Both the position numbers and the translations under genes were made by a program. Positions 36,636 to 47,273 of a stretch of 64,000 nt of DNA are shown piece after piece. The notes under the pieces are model-generated. The model did no database searches. It was not told the DNA's origin and saw only the letters and a program-made list of their open reading frames with translations. This stretch comes from Solanum dulcamara (lineage: Eukaryota > Streptophyta > Magnoliopsida > Solanales > Solanaceae), in assembly GCF_947179165.1 (NCBI RefSeq), contig NC_077243.1, positions 32,998,001 through 33,062,000 on the forward strand, given 5' to 3'. Every line of letters begins with the position of its first letter. Position 1 is the first letter of the stretch.

Positions 36636-37258
36636 AGATGGTCGCCTACTCATGTGCAAAACTCGAATAGACCAATAAATCGAATTAAAAAAATACTATT
36701 GAGTTATTGTTACTAGGTTATTGGGTTAACAGATTTTTAATGATTTTATAAAAAATAAATATGAGGTTATTGGTTCGATATTGATTTTTTAATGTTGAGT
36801 AATTGGGTAAATCGATAATCCATTAACACAATAGTAATACTACTTTACCCCTACACAAATATTAAATATTAATATCAATTCCTTATTGATTACTACATTT
36901 GCCCTTTAGCCTTCCATTCACATTTATTGTTCTAGTTCTTTTATTTGTGTTGCACTAATATAGTTCTTTTCATGTTAATTAGTTACTACTGTTTCTATTT
37001 TATGAACATTCTATAAAGTTACATTATTGTCTTGTCGCATCAAATTGTTGGAGAAGTCATATAATTATTTTATGAGTATTTTCTTATTGGTTTAATCAAA
37101 AATCAAACTTAAGGACCAAAAATCGATAAATCGAAAATCGATAAAAAATATCTTATTGAGTTGGTTATTGATTTAGCGTATTTAAAAATCGAAAACCAAT
37201 AAACCAAATCGATAATATATAAAATCGAATCGAATTGAACCGACCAGTGCACACACTT
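36636..37258. mobile_element. hAT-like MITE, degenerate ends
   Basis: 623 bp between two perfect 8-bp repeats, AGATGGTG (36628-36635 and 37259-37266). The interior has the TCGATTTT, AATCGATAA and CCAATAAACC phrases of the elements at 5607 and 29723. The right end, inverted, starts AAGTGTGTGCACTGG; the left end matches it only around CATGTGCA, so the left boundary may be disturbed. Confidence 0.6.
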
Positions 37259-37266
37259 AGATGGTG

Positions 37267-38012
37267 GGAGGTAATGGCTTGAGAAATGGAGAGGAAGAGA
37301 AAAATAAAATAAAAATAGACTAACTATAAGCCTCTCAGACACATGTATCACACTCACTATATATGCCATTTATGTTAAAATGAACAAGACTTACTTAAAT
37401 GTCTAAGTGAAAATTGATGACTAGCAGGGTGGCGCCTATGGATTTCGCCTTTCTTCGATGAATATTTACGGTACATGCGTATGTGTGTATTTATACACAA
37501 GAAGGAAAAGTCATAGAGTCCTACAGGTTATCATACGTGTAGGCCAAACCTTATCGCAATCTATTTTAGCATATAACGTGTGTATATACGCTAGGTTAAA
37601 TAACTAATGTACATAGCTAATGTTAATTAGGAGTCCTTAACCACCTCTAATTAACCAGGTTGTCTCACTTCTTTTTCTTTTTTCTTCTGAAAATATAGAC
37701 GTTTAATTTCCCAGCCAAGAATGTGTTAAGAGGGCTAATATTAATTAGTTTTCCCATAAAGATGAAACTACTTATCCACTACTCATCATTAATTTTAGAT
37801 TGGGTGGTTTGCCTCATAAATCGGAGCCATTACTCACAAAATTAGAAATTAGAAAAGAAGGCAATAGTGGGGGGAAAATAAGTAAAGAAAATGGAAATGA
37901 GGATGAAGCCCTTAACGTCCCTTGGAGGCTTATTATTCTCCTCTCCATTACCATGTCTCTCTTCCACTAATCGCCATCATATTTTTCCCTAACGTTTTTC
38001 CCCATAAGAAAA
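37267..38012 (+). promoter_or_regulatory. 5' region of the O-fucosyltransferase gene
   Basis: Gene-free stretch upstream of the ATG at 38013. A pyrimidine-rich leader (CTCTCCATTACC, CTCTCTTCCAC) lies just before the gene. No specific binding site is asserted. Confidence 0.4.
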
Positions 38013-40620
38013 ATGAGCAATTCCCCATTGGCCGCGGGAACCATCACGACTCGTCGGAGACCGATCGAATACGCGGAGGAAAATGGTAACGGGAAAGTTA
38101 ATATTGGGCATCATCATCATCATCATAGAAGAATAACGTCGTCGGTTAATTCCTTAATGAGACCAGGAAGATACCTGAGCCGTTGGATTTTTTGTGCATT
38201 AATGTTACTTATGGTTTCCACCATGTTTGTGAAGATTATTCTCATACACTTATTTCTTAGAGTCAATGCCACCATGACTTCCCATGATTTCTTGCAACTT
38301 CCACCTCACATCATCCATGCACAGGTTCATCAAAGTTTTCTTTTTTATTTAATTTGTTGGTTGTCATCTAAAATATTTATATATTTTGCGCCTTTAATTT
38401 GTTTTCTAGAACTAAAGTATGTTCTATGTCGTGAATGATATATATATATATATATATTGTACTAATCATAGCTTTTTCTGTATCATGTCTTCCCAGAATA
38501 GTGAAATTTGGGAAAACCTCGAAAGTGATAAGTATTATAAATGCATCGATCGATCAAGTACGTATACTTAAAACTTGATAATTTGAGCAATAAGTATTAA
38601 TTTCTCATTAAGAGTAAACATTATTTTTCTCAGGAGACAAAAGTATGAGCAATGGTTATATTTTAGTTCATGCAAATGGAGGACTTAATCAAATGAGAAG
38701 CGGGGTAAGACACTATTAATTAATTACCAGCTTTTGGTTTAATAGGGTTTATTTTTGTAAGTAATTTTTGTTAGACAATATAAATCATCTGAAAGAAGGA
38801 TTCTACATGAGCAGGCAATTCCAGTAGACGTGTGTGTGTGAAGGTCTCTAGTTACGTTATTGAATATGAGTTCCTATGTAATTTGTCATGCATACATGAA
38901 TTTAATTTTTCTTTTTTTTTTCGAGTCTGATCATATATGTGAAAATGAATAATTGCTCATCATAATTTTACTAAACTCTGATGCAGATAAGCGATATGGT
39001 AGCAGTAGCAAAACTAATGAATGCCAGCTTGGTTCTTCCTATGTTAGATCACAAATCCTTTTGGACAGATCCTAGGTGCAAATAAACATACATTCATTCT
39101 ATGGTATTTAATTATTTGAAATAAAGTTGAAAAAAAACAAATGCATCTTATAATGTCATCAATTTTAATAATTAATTCTGTTTTACAGTGAATTCAAAGA
39201 TATATTTGACTGGCAGCATTTCAGAAAATCTTTGGAAGATGATATTGAAGTATTGGAGTCTCTTCCACCAAGTGTTGCAAATGTGAAACCTTTCGTGAAG
39301 GCACCTGTTTCTTGGTCAAAGGCATGCTTAGCTTCTTCATATGTATATATAATTTGCCCGCTCACCAAAAATGTTGCTGCACCGAATCAAATTCTATAAA
39401 AATGCACTATTTTTGGAGTATCCGACTCCAAGCAACATAGATTTGCCCCAAATTAATGGTGATTTTCTACTTTGGCTGATCATATAAAACTTTTTGTTTG
39501 TTAATTTAGTGCAGGCCAGTTACTATAGTAGAGACATTCTGAAGATATTGAAGAGACACCAAGTAATAGAATTCACTCACACTGATTCGCGACTTGCTAA
39601 CAATGGCATCCCAGATTCAATCCAAAAACTCCGATGTCATGCCATGTACGAAGCCATTCGTTTTACTGAGAAAATCGAACAACTTGGAACAACATTAGTA
39701 AACAGACTCAAGGAAAATGGTGTACCATATATAGCTCTCCATTTAAGGTAGGTACAAATCAAATACACACGTAGTAATAAACGTACTATCAATTGTCATT
39801 GTAGAAATTTAAGTTGCATACATTTATGACAGATATGAGAAAGATATGCTGGCTTTCACAGGCTGCAATCACAATCTTACTAGAAAGGAAGCAGAGGAGC
39901 TTCGAAAATTAAGGTACAAAACTAAGCATTGGAAAGAGAAAAGGATAAATGGGACAGAAAAGAGGCTTCTGGGGCTTTGTCCTATGACACCTCGGGAGGC
40001 TGCCATTTTTCTAGAGGCAATGGAATATCCATCTAACACTAAAATCTGCATAGTCGCGGGAGATATTTTTGGACAAAATGGATTAAAGGCTCTTCAAGAA
40101 AGGTATCCAAATATATATTACCATTCCAATTTGTCAACAGAGCAAGAGTTGAAACCTTTTATGCAAAGGCATAATCAGCTTGCTGCATTAGATTATATTT
40201 TAGCTCTTCACGCAGACGTTTTCTTCTACACCTATGACGGGAATATGGCCAAAGCAGTCCGTGGTCACCGCCTATTCCAAGGCTTTTGGAAGACCATCAA
40301 TCCTGACAAGTAAGTAAAAGGCATCATCAATAATGTTCAATTTTCTTTGTTTTATTGCTTGTGTTAAATAGTTTTGTTCACTTGTTTGTTTGACATGTTA
40401 GACTTGTTTCAGGCAAAATTTTGTTAGACTTATCGATGAAATGGATAACAAGAAGCTGAGTTGGAAAGAATTTGCAACTCAAGTAAGGGGCTTACATGTA
40501 AACAGGACAGGAGCACTAAATGCTAGAGTTATTGGGCATTTACCAAAACTGGAGGAAAATTTCTATGCAAATCCTTTCCCTGGTTGTATTTGTCTCAAAC
40601 CAAAACAGAAGAGCAGATGA
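38013..40620 (+). CDS. O-fucosyltransferase family protein (PF10250-type), eight exons, apparent frameshift
   Basis: Plant Golgi type II glycosyltransferase of the family once called DUF246; its exact acceptor is unknown. Exons: 38013-38324, 38497-38557, 38634-38704, 38987-39075, 39189-39321, 39515-39747, 39832-40309, 40413-40620; about 527 residues if read through. The N-terminal cytosolic tail has a run of six His (residues 33-38). A signal anchor spans about 59-82. The hallmark GGLNQMR is at 140-146. The C-terminal half has [12 protein letters not shown], then [10 protein letters not shown], then [14 protein letters not shown] and [13 protein letters not shown]. The end, [12 protein letters not shown], is typical. 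Intron 5 begins GC (AAG then GCATGC) instead of GT. Exon 7 holds one A too many (39839-39842) relative to the family YEKDM reading, shifting frame just before MLAFTGCNH. It could be a pseudogene or an assembly error. Confidence 0.9.
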
Positions 40621-41853
40621 TTGCTGAGACTCGAGGTATAGAAAGCAGTTCCTAATTCCTTGTAGGCTTCCAAAGGCTAAATTCTCAGAAGCAGACGGAA
40701 AAGTAAGATTCTCACTTGTCATCCGCCCGCCGCGCAGAGCCAACATATACAAATTTGATGGGTTCAATTTTAAGGTTCTTACCACTGAAACGCACAATGA
40801 AGATTATGGGTTCAGAATTTAATATTTGTTGACATTTTAGTAATTATTCACATGTATGTATACTGTATGTCGAAAATATTATTGAGTTGAACCATACCAT
40901 CTGTCTGCCTCTACCACTCAGAGCCAGATCAGATCGCTTGTATATTATCTTCAGATTGCCAGTTCTTCATCACTAATTGTATGTCTACAGCATTAAATCA
41001 ACAAACTGATGCTTATTACACAAATTAAGTTCACATTGAATCCATATTGCATCCGCCTTTGAATTCTGTTGCAAAGCGAAAGACAGAGAAGTAATGTATA
41101 GAAATCATTTCTAGTAAACAAGAATTAAGAAAGTGCAACCAAATAGAAACAAATTGGATCAGTTATGATTATTTCTCACTTTTATTCCTATCACTAATAT
41201 ACAAGTCCTACCTAGCTAGATTGAAGATCCCCCCAAAACACCAGATATAATATAATGCAAGATTTTCAGTAACAACCAAGATTTAATACACAATAGTTGG
41301 TATCAGTTCGATTGATTCTTTATTCTCATTATGGGTGAGCATAAAGTCGGAAAAAAAATCAACTGAACCAAAATGATTCTGAAAGCCTCCATTTTTCTGT
41401 AAATGGTTAACCAAAATACCAAATATTCTTAAAATAAATTTCGAATAACAGATCTGGATATTTGTATAGGCCCAGTTACCCATAAATAATCAAGGAAAAC
41501 AAAGACAAAATGTCCGGGTCAAATTTTTTATCCAAAATAATCCAATTATTACTCATTTATTACAAAAAAAGAAATGGTCACTCTGTCCACTTTTATTATG
41601 TGCATTTTGAAGAAACTTTTCTTTTCTTCTTCTCTTTAACTTCTTCAAATGGATTGTTTTCCTCCTTCTTCTTCTTCGAAACTTCATCCAAATTAGGTTC
41701 TTTTCTTTAGGCTGAAGTGATGCAGTTGCTCTCAAATTTACTTTTCAATAGGCATAACGTACTACATAGCATGGCAGACATTATAGATAAGATAGACATG
41801 CTTAGATCCCCCAAAATTACCTGAAAACTTAAGCTAAAGCAGGCCTCTATCAC
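40621..41853. other. 3' flank of the O-fucosyltransferase gene
   Basis: Probably includes its 3' UTR. No other gene is supported; short open frames at 41283-41735 are AT- or CT-rich with no recognisable domain. Confidence 0.5.
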
Positions 41854-42174
41854 CTAAATGTGAGATATGCTAGAAACCCTCCCAAAACTAGTTAAATAAC
41901 ATGTAATTACCAACACAAACTCAATCTAAGATTGGTAAGTCATAGCCTACCTCAAAGCTGATCATGTGCGCTCTAAAATCAACTAAATCAAAGCTTTACC
42001 CTTCCGAATCGCCTCCGATTACTGCCATACTATCAAAAAATATTATGACGCGCATCAATACGGATGTTTTGATATCCAATTCGTAACATGAATTCAAGAC
42101 AGGATCAAAATGAAGTCATTGTGGGACCCACACGAGGAATCTCATAATCGACTCCGTCAATAGATCCCATTCAA

Positions 42175-42904
42175 CAGTGGCGGACCCAACATTTTACATA
42201 AATGGGTTCAATTAATAAATAAAGCTCGATAATAATAATCAATAATGTAACCAGCGTCGAGCACAACAAACAATTTATCTACTGCTTTTTTATTTGTTAA
42301 TAATGTAACCTCTATTTTTTTTTTTTACAACTCAACACTTTTTTATTTAATAAAGTAGAGAAAAAAATTAAAAATTTACAAAGAACTTATTTACATTTAT
42401 TTGAACTAAATCAAAGTAAATTAACAAACTATATATAATTTCATGTTTTTGCAACTATCTATGAAAGAGAGTAGAAAAATTCAACTAACAAAAAAAATGT
42501 TTGTTGAAGTAACAATATTATAGAAATTTTTAAAATTGAGTAAATTAAAAATACAATATAGAATGTGAAATAGAAAAAAAAGAGAGAAAATATAAATATA
42601 GTAAGTTATGAGCTAGCATATCAGTTTTTTCATTTTTCTAAGAGCACAGGATGTATCCGACCGGGTACATACCAAATGTAGCAAAAAGCAACATGAAATG
42701 CTACAAGGATGGGATTCGAACTCCCGCACATCCAGGGTGGATTTGAAACCCCTAGACCGCTGCTCAACATCAATTCTTTGTATTGTATGGGTTCAAGTTA
42801 TTCATTATATTCAATTTCACAATAATTTTTCTTACATATATAGTAAATTTTCGAACAAAGTGGGTTCAACTGAACCCGCTTGCAAACATGTAGGTTCGCC
42901 CCTG
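42175..42904. mobile_element. hAT-type element inserted in the solo LTR
   Basis: 730 bp flanked by a perfect 8-bp TSD, CCATTCAA (42167-42174 and 42905-42912). Left end CAGTGGCGGACCC; right end, inverted, CAGGGGCGAACC. No transposase. It contains the tRNA-like segment at 42712-42766. It shares the CAGTGGCG terminus with the 94-bp element at 7625. Confidence 0.92.
42712..42766 (-). other. tRNA-like Pol III promoter segment within the hAT element
   Basis: On the minus strand TGAGCAGCGGTCTAGG (42766-42751) resembles an A box, and GGAGTTCGAATCCC, about 30 bp further, matches the B box GGTTCGANTCC closely. Spacing fits a tRNA-derived promoter. No cloverleaf can be closed, so it is not called a tRNA gene. 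It may be a decayed SINE head or captured tRNA sequence. Confidence 0.5.
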
Positions 42905-44008
42905 CCATTCAACTCAAGGAACTTGTGCCCGAATGCGAGCACAATTTGAGCTTCGAAATGCCCCAAAATAGATCATTGCAATCACAAGAACAACACTTCA
43001 CCATTGAAGCTAAAATGGAGGTGAAGGAGAGATACTTACGAGTTAGAAAGCATGATTAACGAGCCTATGATTGTCCCACAATAGTCCCACATCAACTCCC
43101 AACAATAACTAGCAATTTCTCGCAGAATTTTGAGTTCCAAAAAAGCAATATTTGAATTAAAACTTAGAGAAATGAGGGATGAAAACGGGTTTAACTACCA
43201 GTGATGGCCGCAAGAACGGTCACTTGGACGCTTAAGCAGCCCCACAAAAGCAGTGCCCTTGGGCGCTAAAGCGGTTATGGACATGCAGGGGCTTCACTTA
43301 AGAGGCTACCGCTAAAGCGGTGCCAGGGCCGTTAAAGCGCCTGGCCCTCTTAAGCGGCTATGGCCATGCAGGGGGCTTCGCTTAAGCGGCTACTGCTAAA
43401 GTGGTGTCATGGCGGCTAAAACGGCTAGCCCTTACTGGCATGTCCCGCTTAAGCGGCTCCCTGACAACCGCTTAGGCGATGCCAAGGTCACTTAGGCAGC
43501 TACAGAAACATTAGGCACCAACAAATTTAGCTAAGTTCCAATGGACTCCGCTTGGGTGCTCGGAATTGGTTTGGAAATCCGTGCACACAAAAAAACTATT
43601 CTACCCAATCAAATTCGACATTCTTGACTCAACAAAAATGTCTAAACTCCAAAAGGAGATCGTCTCGACAAAAATGAGTCTCACACCCAAGGTTCCATTT
43701 TAGTCATAAGGCTCAAGGTTGCTCGAAATGAGTCTGAAAGTCTCGTGACCAAACAAAAGGTCCTTCTAGACCAAACTGACGTCCGAAGCTAACAGAACCA
43801 TCAGAATTGAATTCTGAGGCCCCTGAAATTTTGACTGAAGTCAACTATTCAAACTTCAAAATACATAAACTTGTATAAAAACCAAACGAACGATCCACAG
43901 ACCAAGCTGTCAATCCTAGCAAGTCTTAAATGATTTGAGGTCACTATAGAAAAGTTATAAATGCCGAAAATATCGAAAACAGAGAAAATAATCTAGCGGG
44001 TCACTACA

Positions 44009-45238
44009 TTAAAATTATATGTATCTAGTTCTTATTAGTGTATCTGATTAAGTGTATATGTATCTGGCTAAATATACGTATGTATTGGAGGTTTACGCAT
44101 GTATCTGACACATTATTGATGTATTTGGCACATTATTGATGTATCTGACACATTATTGAGTTAAGATTATATGTATCTAGTTTTTATTAGTTTAACTGAT
44201 TAACTGTGAATGTATCTGATAAAATATACACATGTATCTGAATAAGAGTTTATGAATCTGAATTAATAAATATAAACTTTACTGATCGCCAAAAAAAGAG
44301 AGAAGGATTTTAATCGTTTTGATTTTTTTTTAGAAGTTGTGATATAACATATCCTCTAAAGTTGTCACAAGCGTGATTTTCTCTTTAATTAGTGATTTTC
44401 AATTATCTCTCTTAATTATATACACTCTTTAATTAATGGTTTTTAGTTATATTCCTTAATTAGACATACTAATTGATATGTATCTACTTTATAGGTATCT
44501 GGAAGAGGCAAATACACGTATCTGAGGCCCAAAGTATGATAAGTAACGTAATATTGCAAACTAACATGAATCTAAGTAAATTAGCTTCTAAAGTAGTGAA
44601 ATTTATTTAAGTTACCCTTAAATTTAAATTGTGTTGCAAGTTTAGTCCACATGTACGATTTTGAAGAAGAATTTGTCGACCATATTCTTTATGGTGTTCC
44701 TAAATGAAGATATTTGATGCATAATCAGATCTTAAATATAGAAGAATTCATATTTAAGTCCAAACTTCTGTGGAATAACAGTTATTCTGTAATTGACATA
44801 CTTGAAGTTGTTTTCTTTGTACACGGTAATTTTTTTGTCTATTTTTATATTATTTATTTCCTATAATTTTATGGTATTTTAAGTTTGCCATCTAATTATT
44901 TTACGTTAGGAGCAAAAACAACTCTGTGGTGTTGGTATGATAAAAGATTAAGATACATTCATCTTGTGATTCACTAAAATGGTAAAAACTAGCCAAATAT
45001 TAAGAAGATGAAAAAGAAACTAGATTTATGACACATTAGATATATATTGCTTATCGTCTTTATGCTTACTTCGTAAGTATGGAGTAGATGCTTATCAATT
45101 TTCTCTGCTAGTAATGGGAAATTTGTTGATTTCTAATCCTCATTTGAATTAGTTGTTTCATGTTTATGGTATTTTACTATCATCAATTTATCTTTAGCTG
45201 GTTATAATTAATTGAAAAATCAACAAGAACTAAGCCAG
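44009..45238. other. AT-rich stretch with a three-unit 20-bp repeat
   Basis: No gene. Three tandem 20-bp units of GTATCTGACACATTATTGAT type lie exactly at 44101-44160. Looser GTATCTGA and ATGTATCTAG phrases recur from 44020 to 44530, possibly the body of an unrecognised element. Confidence 0.6.
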
Positions 45239-45342
45239 TAGTTTTTATTTGGTTATAGAAATTTAAAAACTGACAAAATTGATTTGATTTTGATTTTGAT
45301 TTTAATCAAAAAATCGATTCAAATCGAACCATGAAGACCCTT
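45239..45342. mobile_element. Terminal fragment of a hAT element related to 9503-10240
   Basis: On the minus strand the end reads AAGGGTCTTCATGGTTCG and then GATTTGAATCGAT. This matches the left end of the element nested in the RTE LINE. The other end is absent, so it is a truncated copy. Confidence 0.65.
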
Positions 45343-45562
45343 CTTCACTATACTAAAAAGAGATGTTCACTTTTACTTGTCCAATTTAGAAAATTAAGAA
45401 AAAAATCATCACTTAGTTTCTAATTACTCTTATTATCGACTATGGTCACTTTCCAAAACATTAAATCTATTATATTTAACAAGTGATATAATAAAAATGT
45501 CATTCCATTTATTGCTCCCTATGTTAAGTCCATATTGGACGAGTAAAAATTAATGGAGGGAG
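45343..45562. mobile_element. Stowaway-like MITE
   Basis: The left part has GTTCACTTTTACTTGTCC; the right part has GGACGAGTAAAAATTAATGG then GAGGGAG. This is the inverted layout of solanaceous Stowaway elements with CTCCCTCC termini. The left terminus is degenerate and the TA target duplication is not clear. Confidence 0.6.
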
Positions 45563-45619
45563 GACTACATGTGTGTGTAATGATGATGAATAAAGCCCCC
45601 GTCTTTAACTTTAAACTTT

Positions 45620-46646
45620 GAGGGGTTATTTGGTACAAAGATACATCACATGGAGATTAGTAATGTAGGGATTAGTAATGCATGGATTATTTTTTATCGA
45701 GTATTTGGTTTATTGCTTCTCACCTAATCTTGTGTTTGGATTAGAATTCTACAAAACGCTTCTTTCCAATTATACCCTTGAATAATTATGAGATTTTCTA
45801 TTTTATGTAATTGAGTCAAGATAGATAAATGCCGAATTAGATTTTTCTTTTTGTGGTCTTTTAACTAGCTAGGAGAAAAATAATTTTGTTGTCATGTTTG
45901 CTATTTTCTCACTTGAAATATTTGAGGGTAAATAATTGTCATCTTAAAAAATTGACCACTCACAATTTTTAATTTTAAAAAGATAGACCATCTACTTTTA
46001 AAATCGAAAAAATGGTAAATGATTGTAAAAATGAATAAACCATCTACATTTACACCTAAGAATTGCAAGTTGTAGTTTTAATATATATGCAGTTTTATAA
46101 ATTGTTCAAAATACATATACTTAGAAACCACATATATATCAACGAATAATACATTCAATTAAAATCATGACAAAAATCATGTGGTGATATATTTGCCTTT
46201 TCAATTAGTAAATGTTAAACAACTCACATTTCAAATATTGTATTGATTTGGATTTGATTTATTTAGCAACAAACAACTCTCTCTAAATAATAAAATTTGT
46301 AAGCTAATTTATTTAAATAAATTTACTAGTACAAATATAAAACATAAAATCAAGAAAATAAATAAAATGATTGAAAGAATTTGAGGGGTGCTCTTGTCTT
46401 TACATAGCTTAATCCCATGGTATTAAACCTATGTATTACTAATACCACCAAATGGGAGGTATTAGTTAATACCATATATGATGCATAACTAATCCAATTA
46501 GTTATATATAGGCCCAAAATTCCTATCAAATATAGTACTAAATAATACCATACATGAACCCAAAATTCCTATCAAACATAGTACTAAATAATACCATACA
46601 TAATACATGAACTATTTCTCCTAATACTTCCTACCAACTTACCCTC
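45620..46646. mobile_element. Unclassified MITE with GGTTATTTGGTA-type ends
   Basis: Left end GAGGGGTTATTTGGTA; right end, inverted, GAGGGTAAGTTGGTA. Inside, ATTAGTAATGCATGG on the left is mirrored by CCATGGTATTAAACC on the right. It resembles Tourist/PIF-type MITEs, but no clean 3-bp TSD is seen. A 46-bp tandem repeat (CCCAAAATTCCTATCAAA) lies at 46513-46604. Confidence 0.5.
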
Positions 46647-46799
46647 ATTGTTTTGAAATAACCTGAACCTTGTTATGTAATTTCATATGTGCACTAGTAT
46701 CTTCATTCAATGCCAGCTTCTATAAGATGATTACATCTGTGCCAGTATAGAACTTGTGTGTATCCTATACAGAAACATAAATTGCAAAATACTTTAATT

Positions 46800-46981
46800 T
46801 TTTTCGGTTTCTTATTAGGTGTTTGGTGCTCGCATTGAAGCTCCGACTAAATTCAGATTGCACACTGCAGGGTTCATTCTGAGATGGTGCTCCCAACAAT
46901 TTTTTTCTATATCCAGGGTTCGAATCGGAACCTTTAATTAAGGGTAGAGCAGTTTCACCTCTATACCACAAGCGTGTTGGT
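46800..46981 (-). mobile_element. tRNA-derived SINE
   Basis: On the minus strand the head has an A-box-like GTGGTATAGAGG and a B-box CGATTCGAACCC. The body contains GGGAGCACCATCTCAG and AGTCGGAGCTTCAATG, and the tail is GAAACCGAAAAA. It is flanked by 16-bp repeats matching at 14 positions: GCAAAATACTTTAATT (46784-46799) and GCAAAACATTTTAATT (46982-46997). The layout is that of Solanaceae SINEs (SolS/TS type, from memory). It lies about 300 bp downstream of the amino acid transporter stop codon. Confidence 0.88.
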
Positions 46982-47273
46982 GCAAAACATTTTAATTGAT
47001 ACTCAATGATTTGGCCTTGGGGAATAGATAAGTGGCCAAAATGCTAAAATTCGAACTGCAGTTTGGTCCAAAAGTCTAGATAAAATGTTCTCAATGTATC
47101 TTTCACATTTCACAAATTAGAACTTCATTCATCAAACTACTTGATCAAATATTTACCTCTTTAAGGAGGGGAAAGTCATAAAACTCTTGTTCTAATAGAG
47201 AAGCTACAATGCTTGAACACAACTAACAGCATAAACATTAGAGACATCCTCTTCCAAGTAAACATCGAATAAA

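Larger units (their letters stand above)
41859..44008 (-). mobile_element. Gypsy solo LTR interrupted by a hAT element
   Basis: On the minus strand it starts TGTAGTGACCCGCTAG at 44008 and ends TATCTCACA at 41859. It is flanked by CTAAA (41854-41858) and TTAAA (44009-44013), 4 of 5 matching. It is about 1.4 kb without the nested hAT at 42175-42904. 43200-43500 is a dense array of CCGCTTAAGCGG-type phrases, including a perfect 12-bp palindrome at 43445-43456. No internal region adjoins it. The left boundary is less certain than the right. Confidence 0.65.

Noticed and set aside
41510..41735. Short open frames on both strands rich in Phe/Ser or Lys/Arg
   Set aside because: They derive from a CTT/AAG-rich tract and show no domain.
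42698..42770. A possible tRNA gene
   Set aside because: The boxes are present, but no acceptor or anticodon stem can be closed and it lies inside a transposon.
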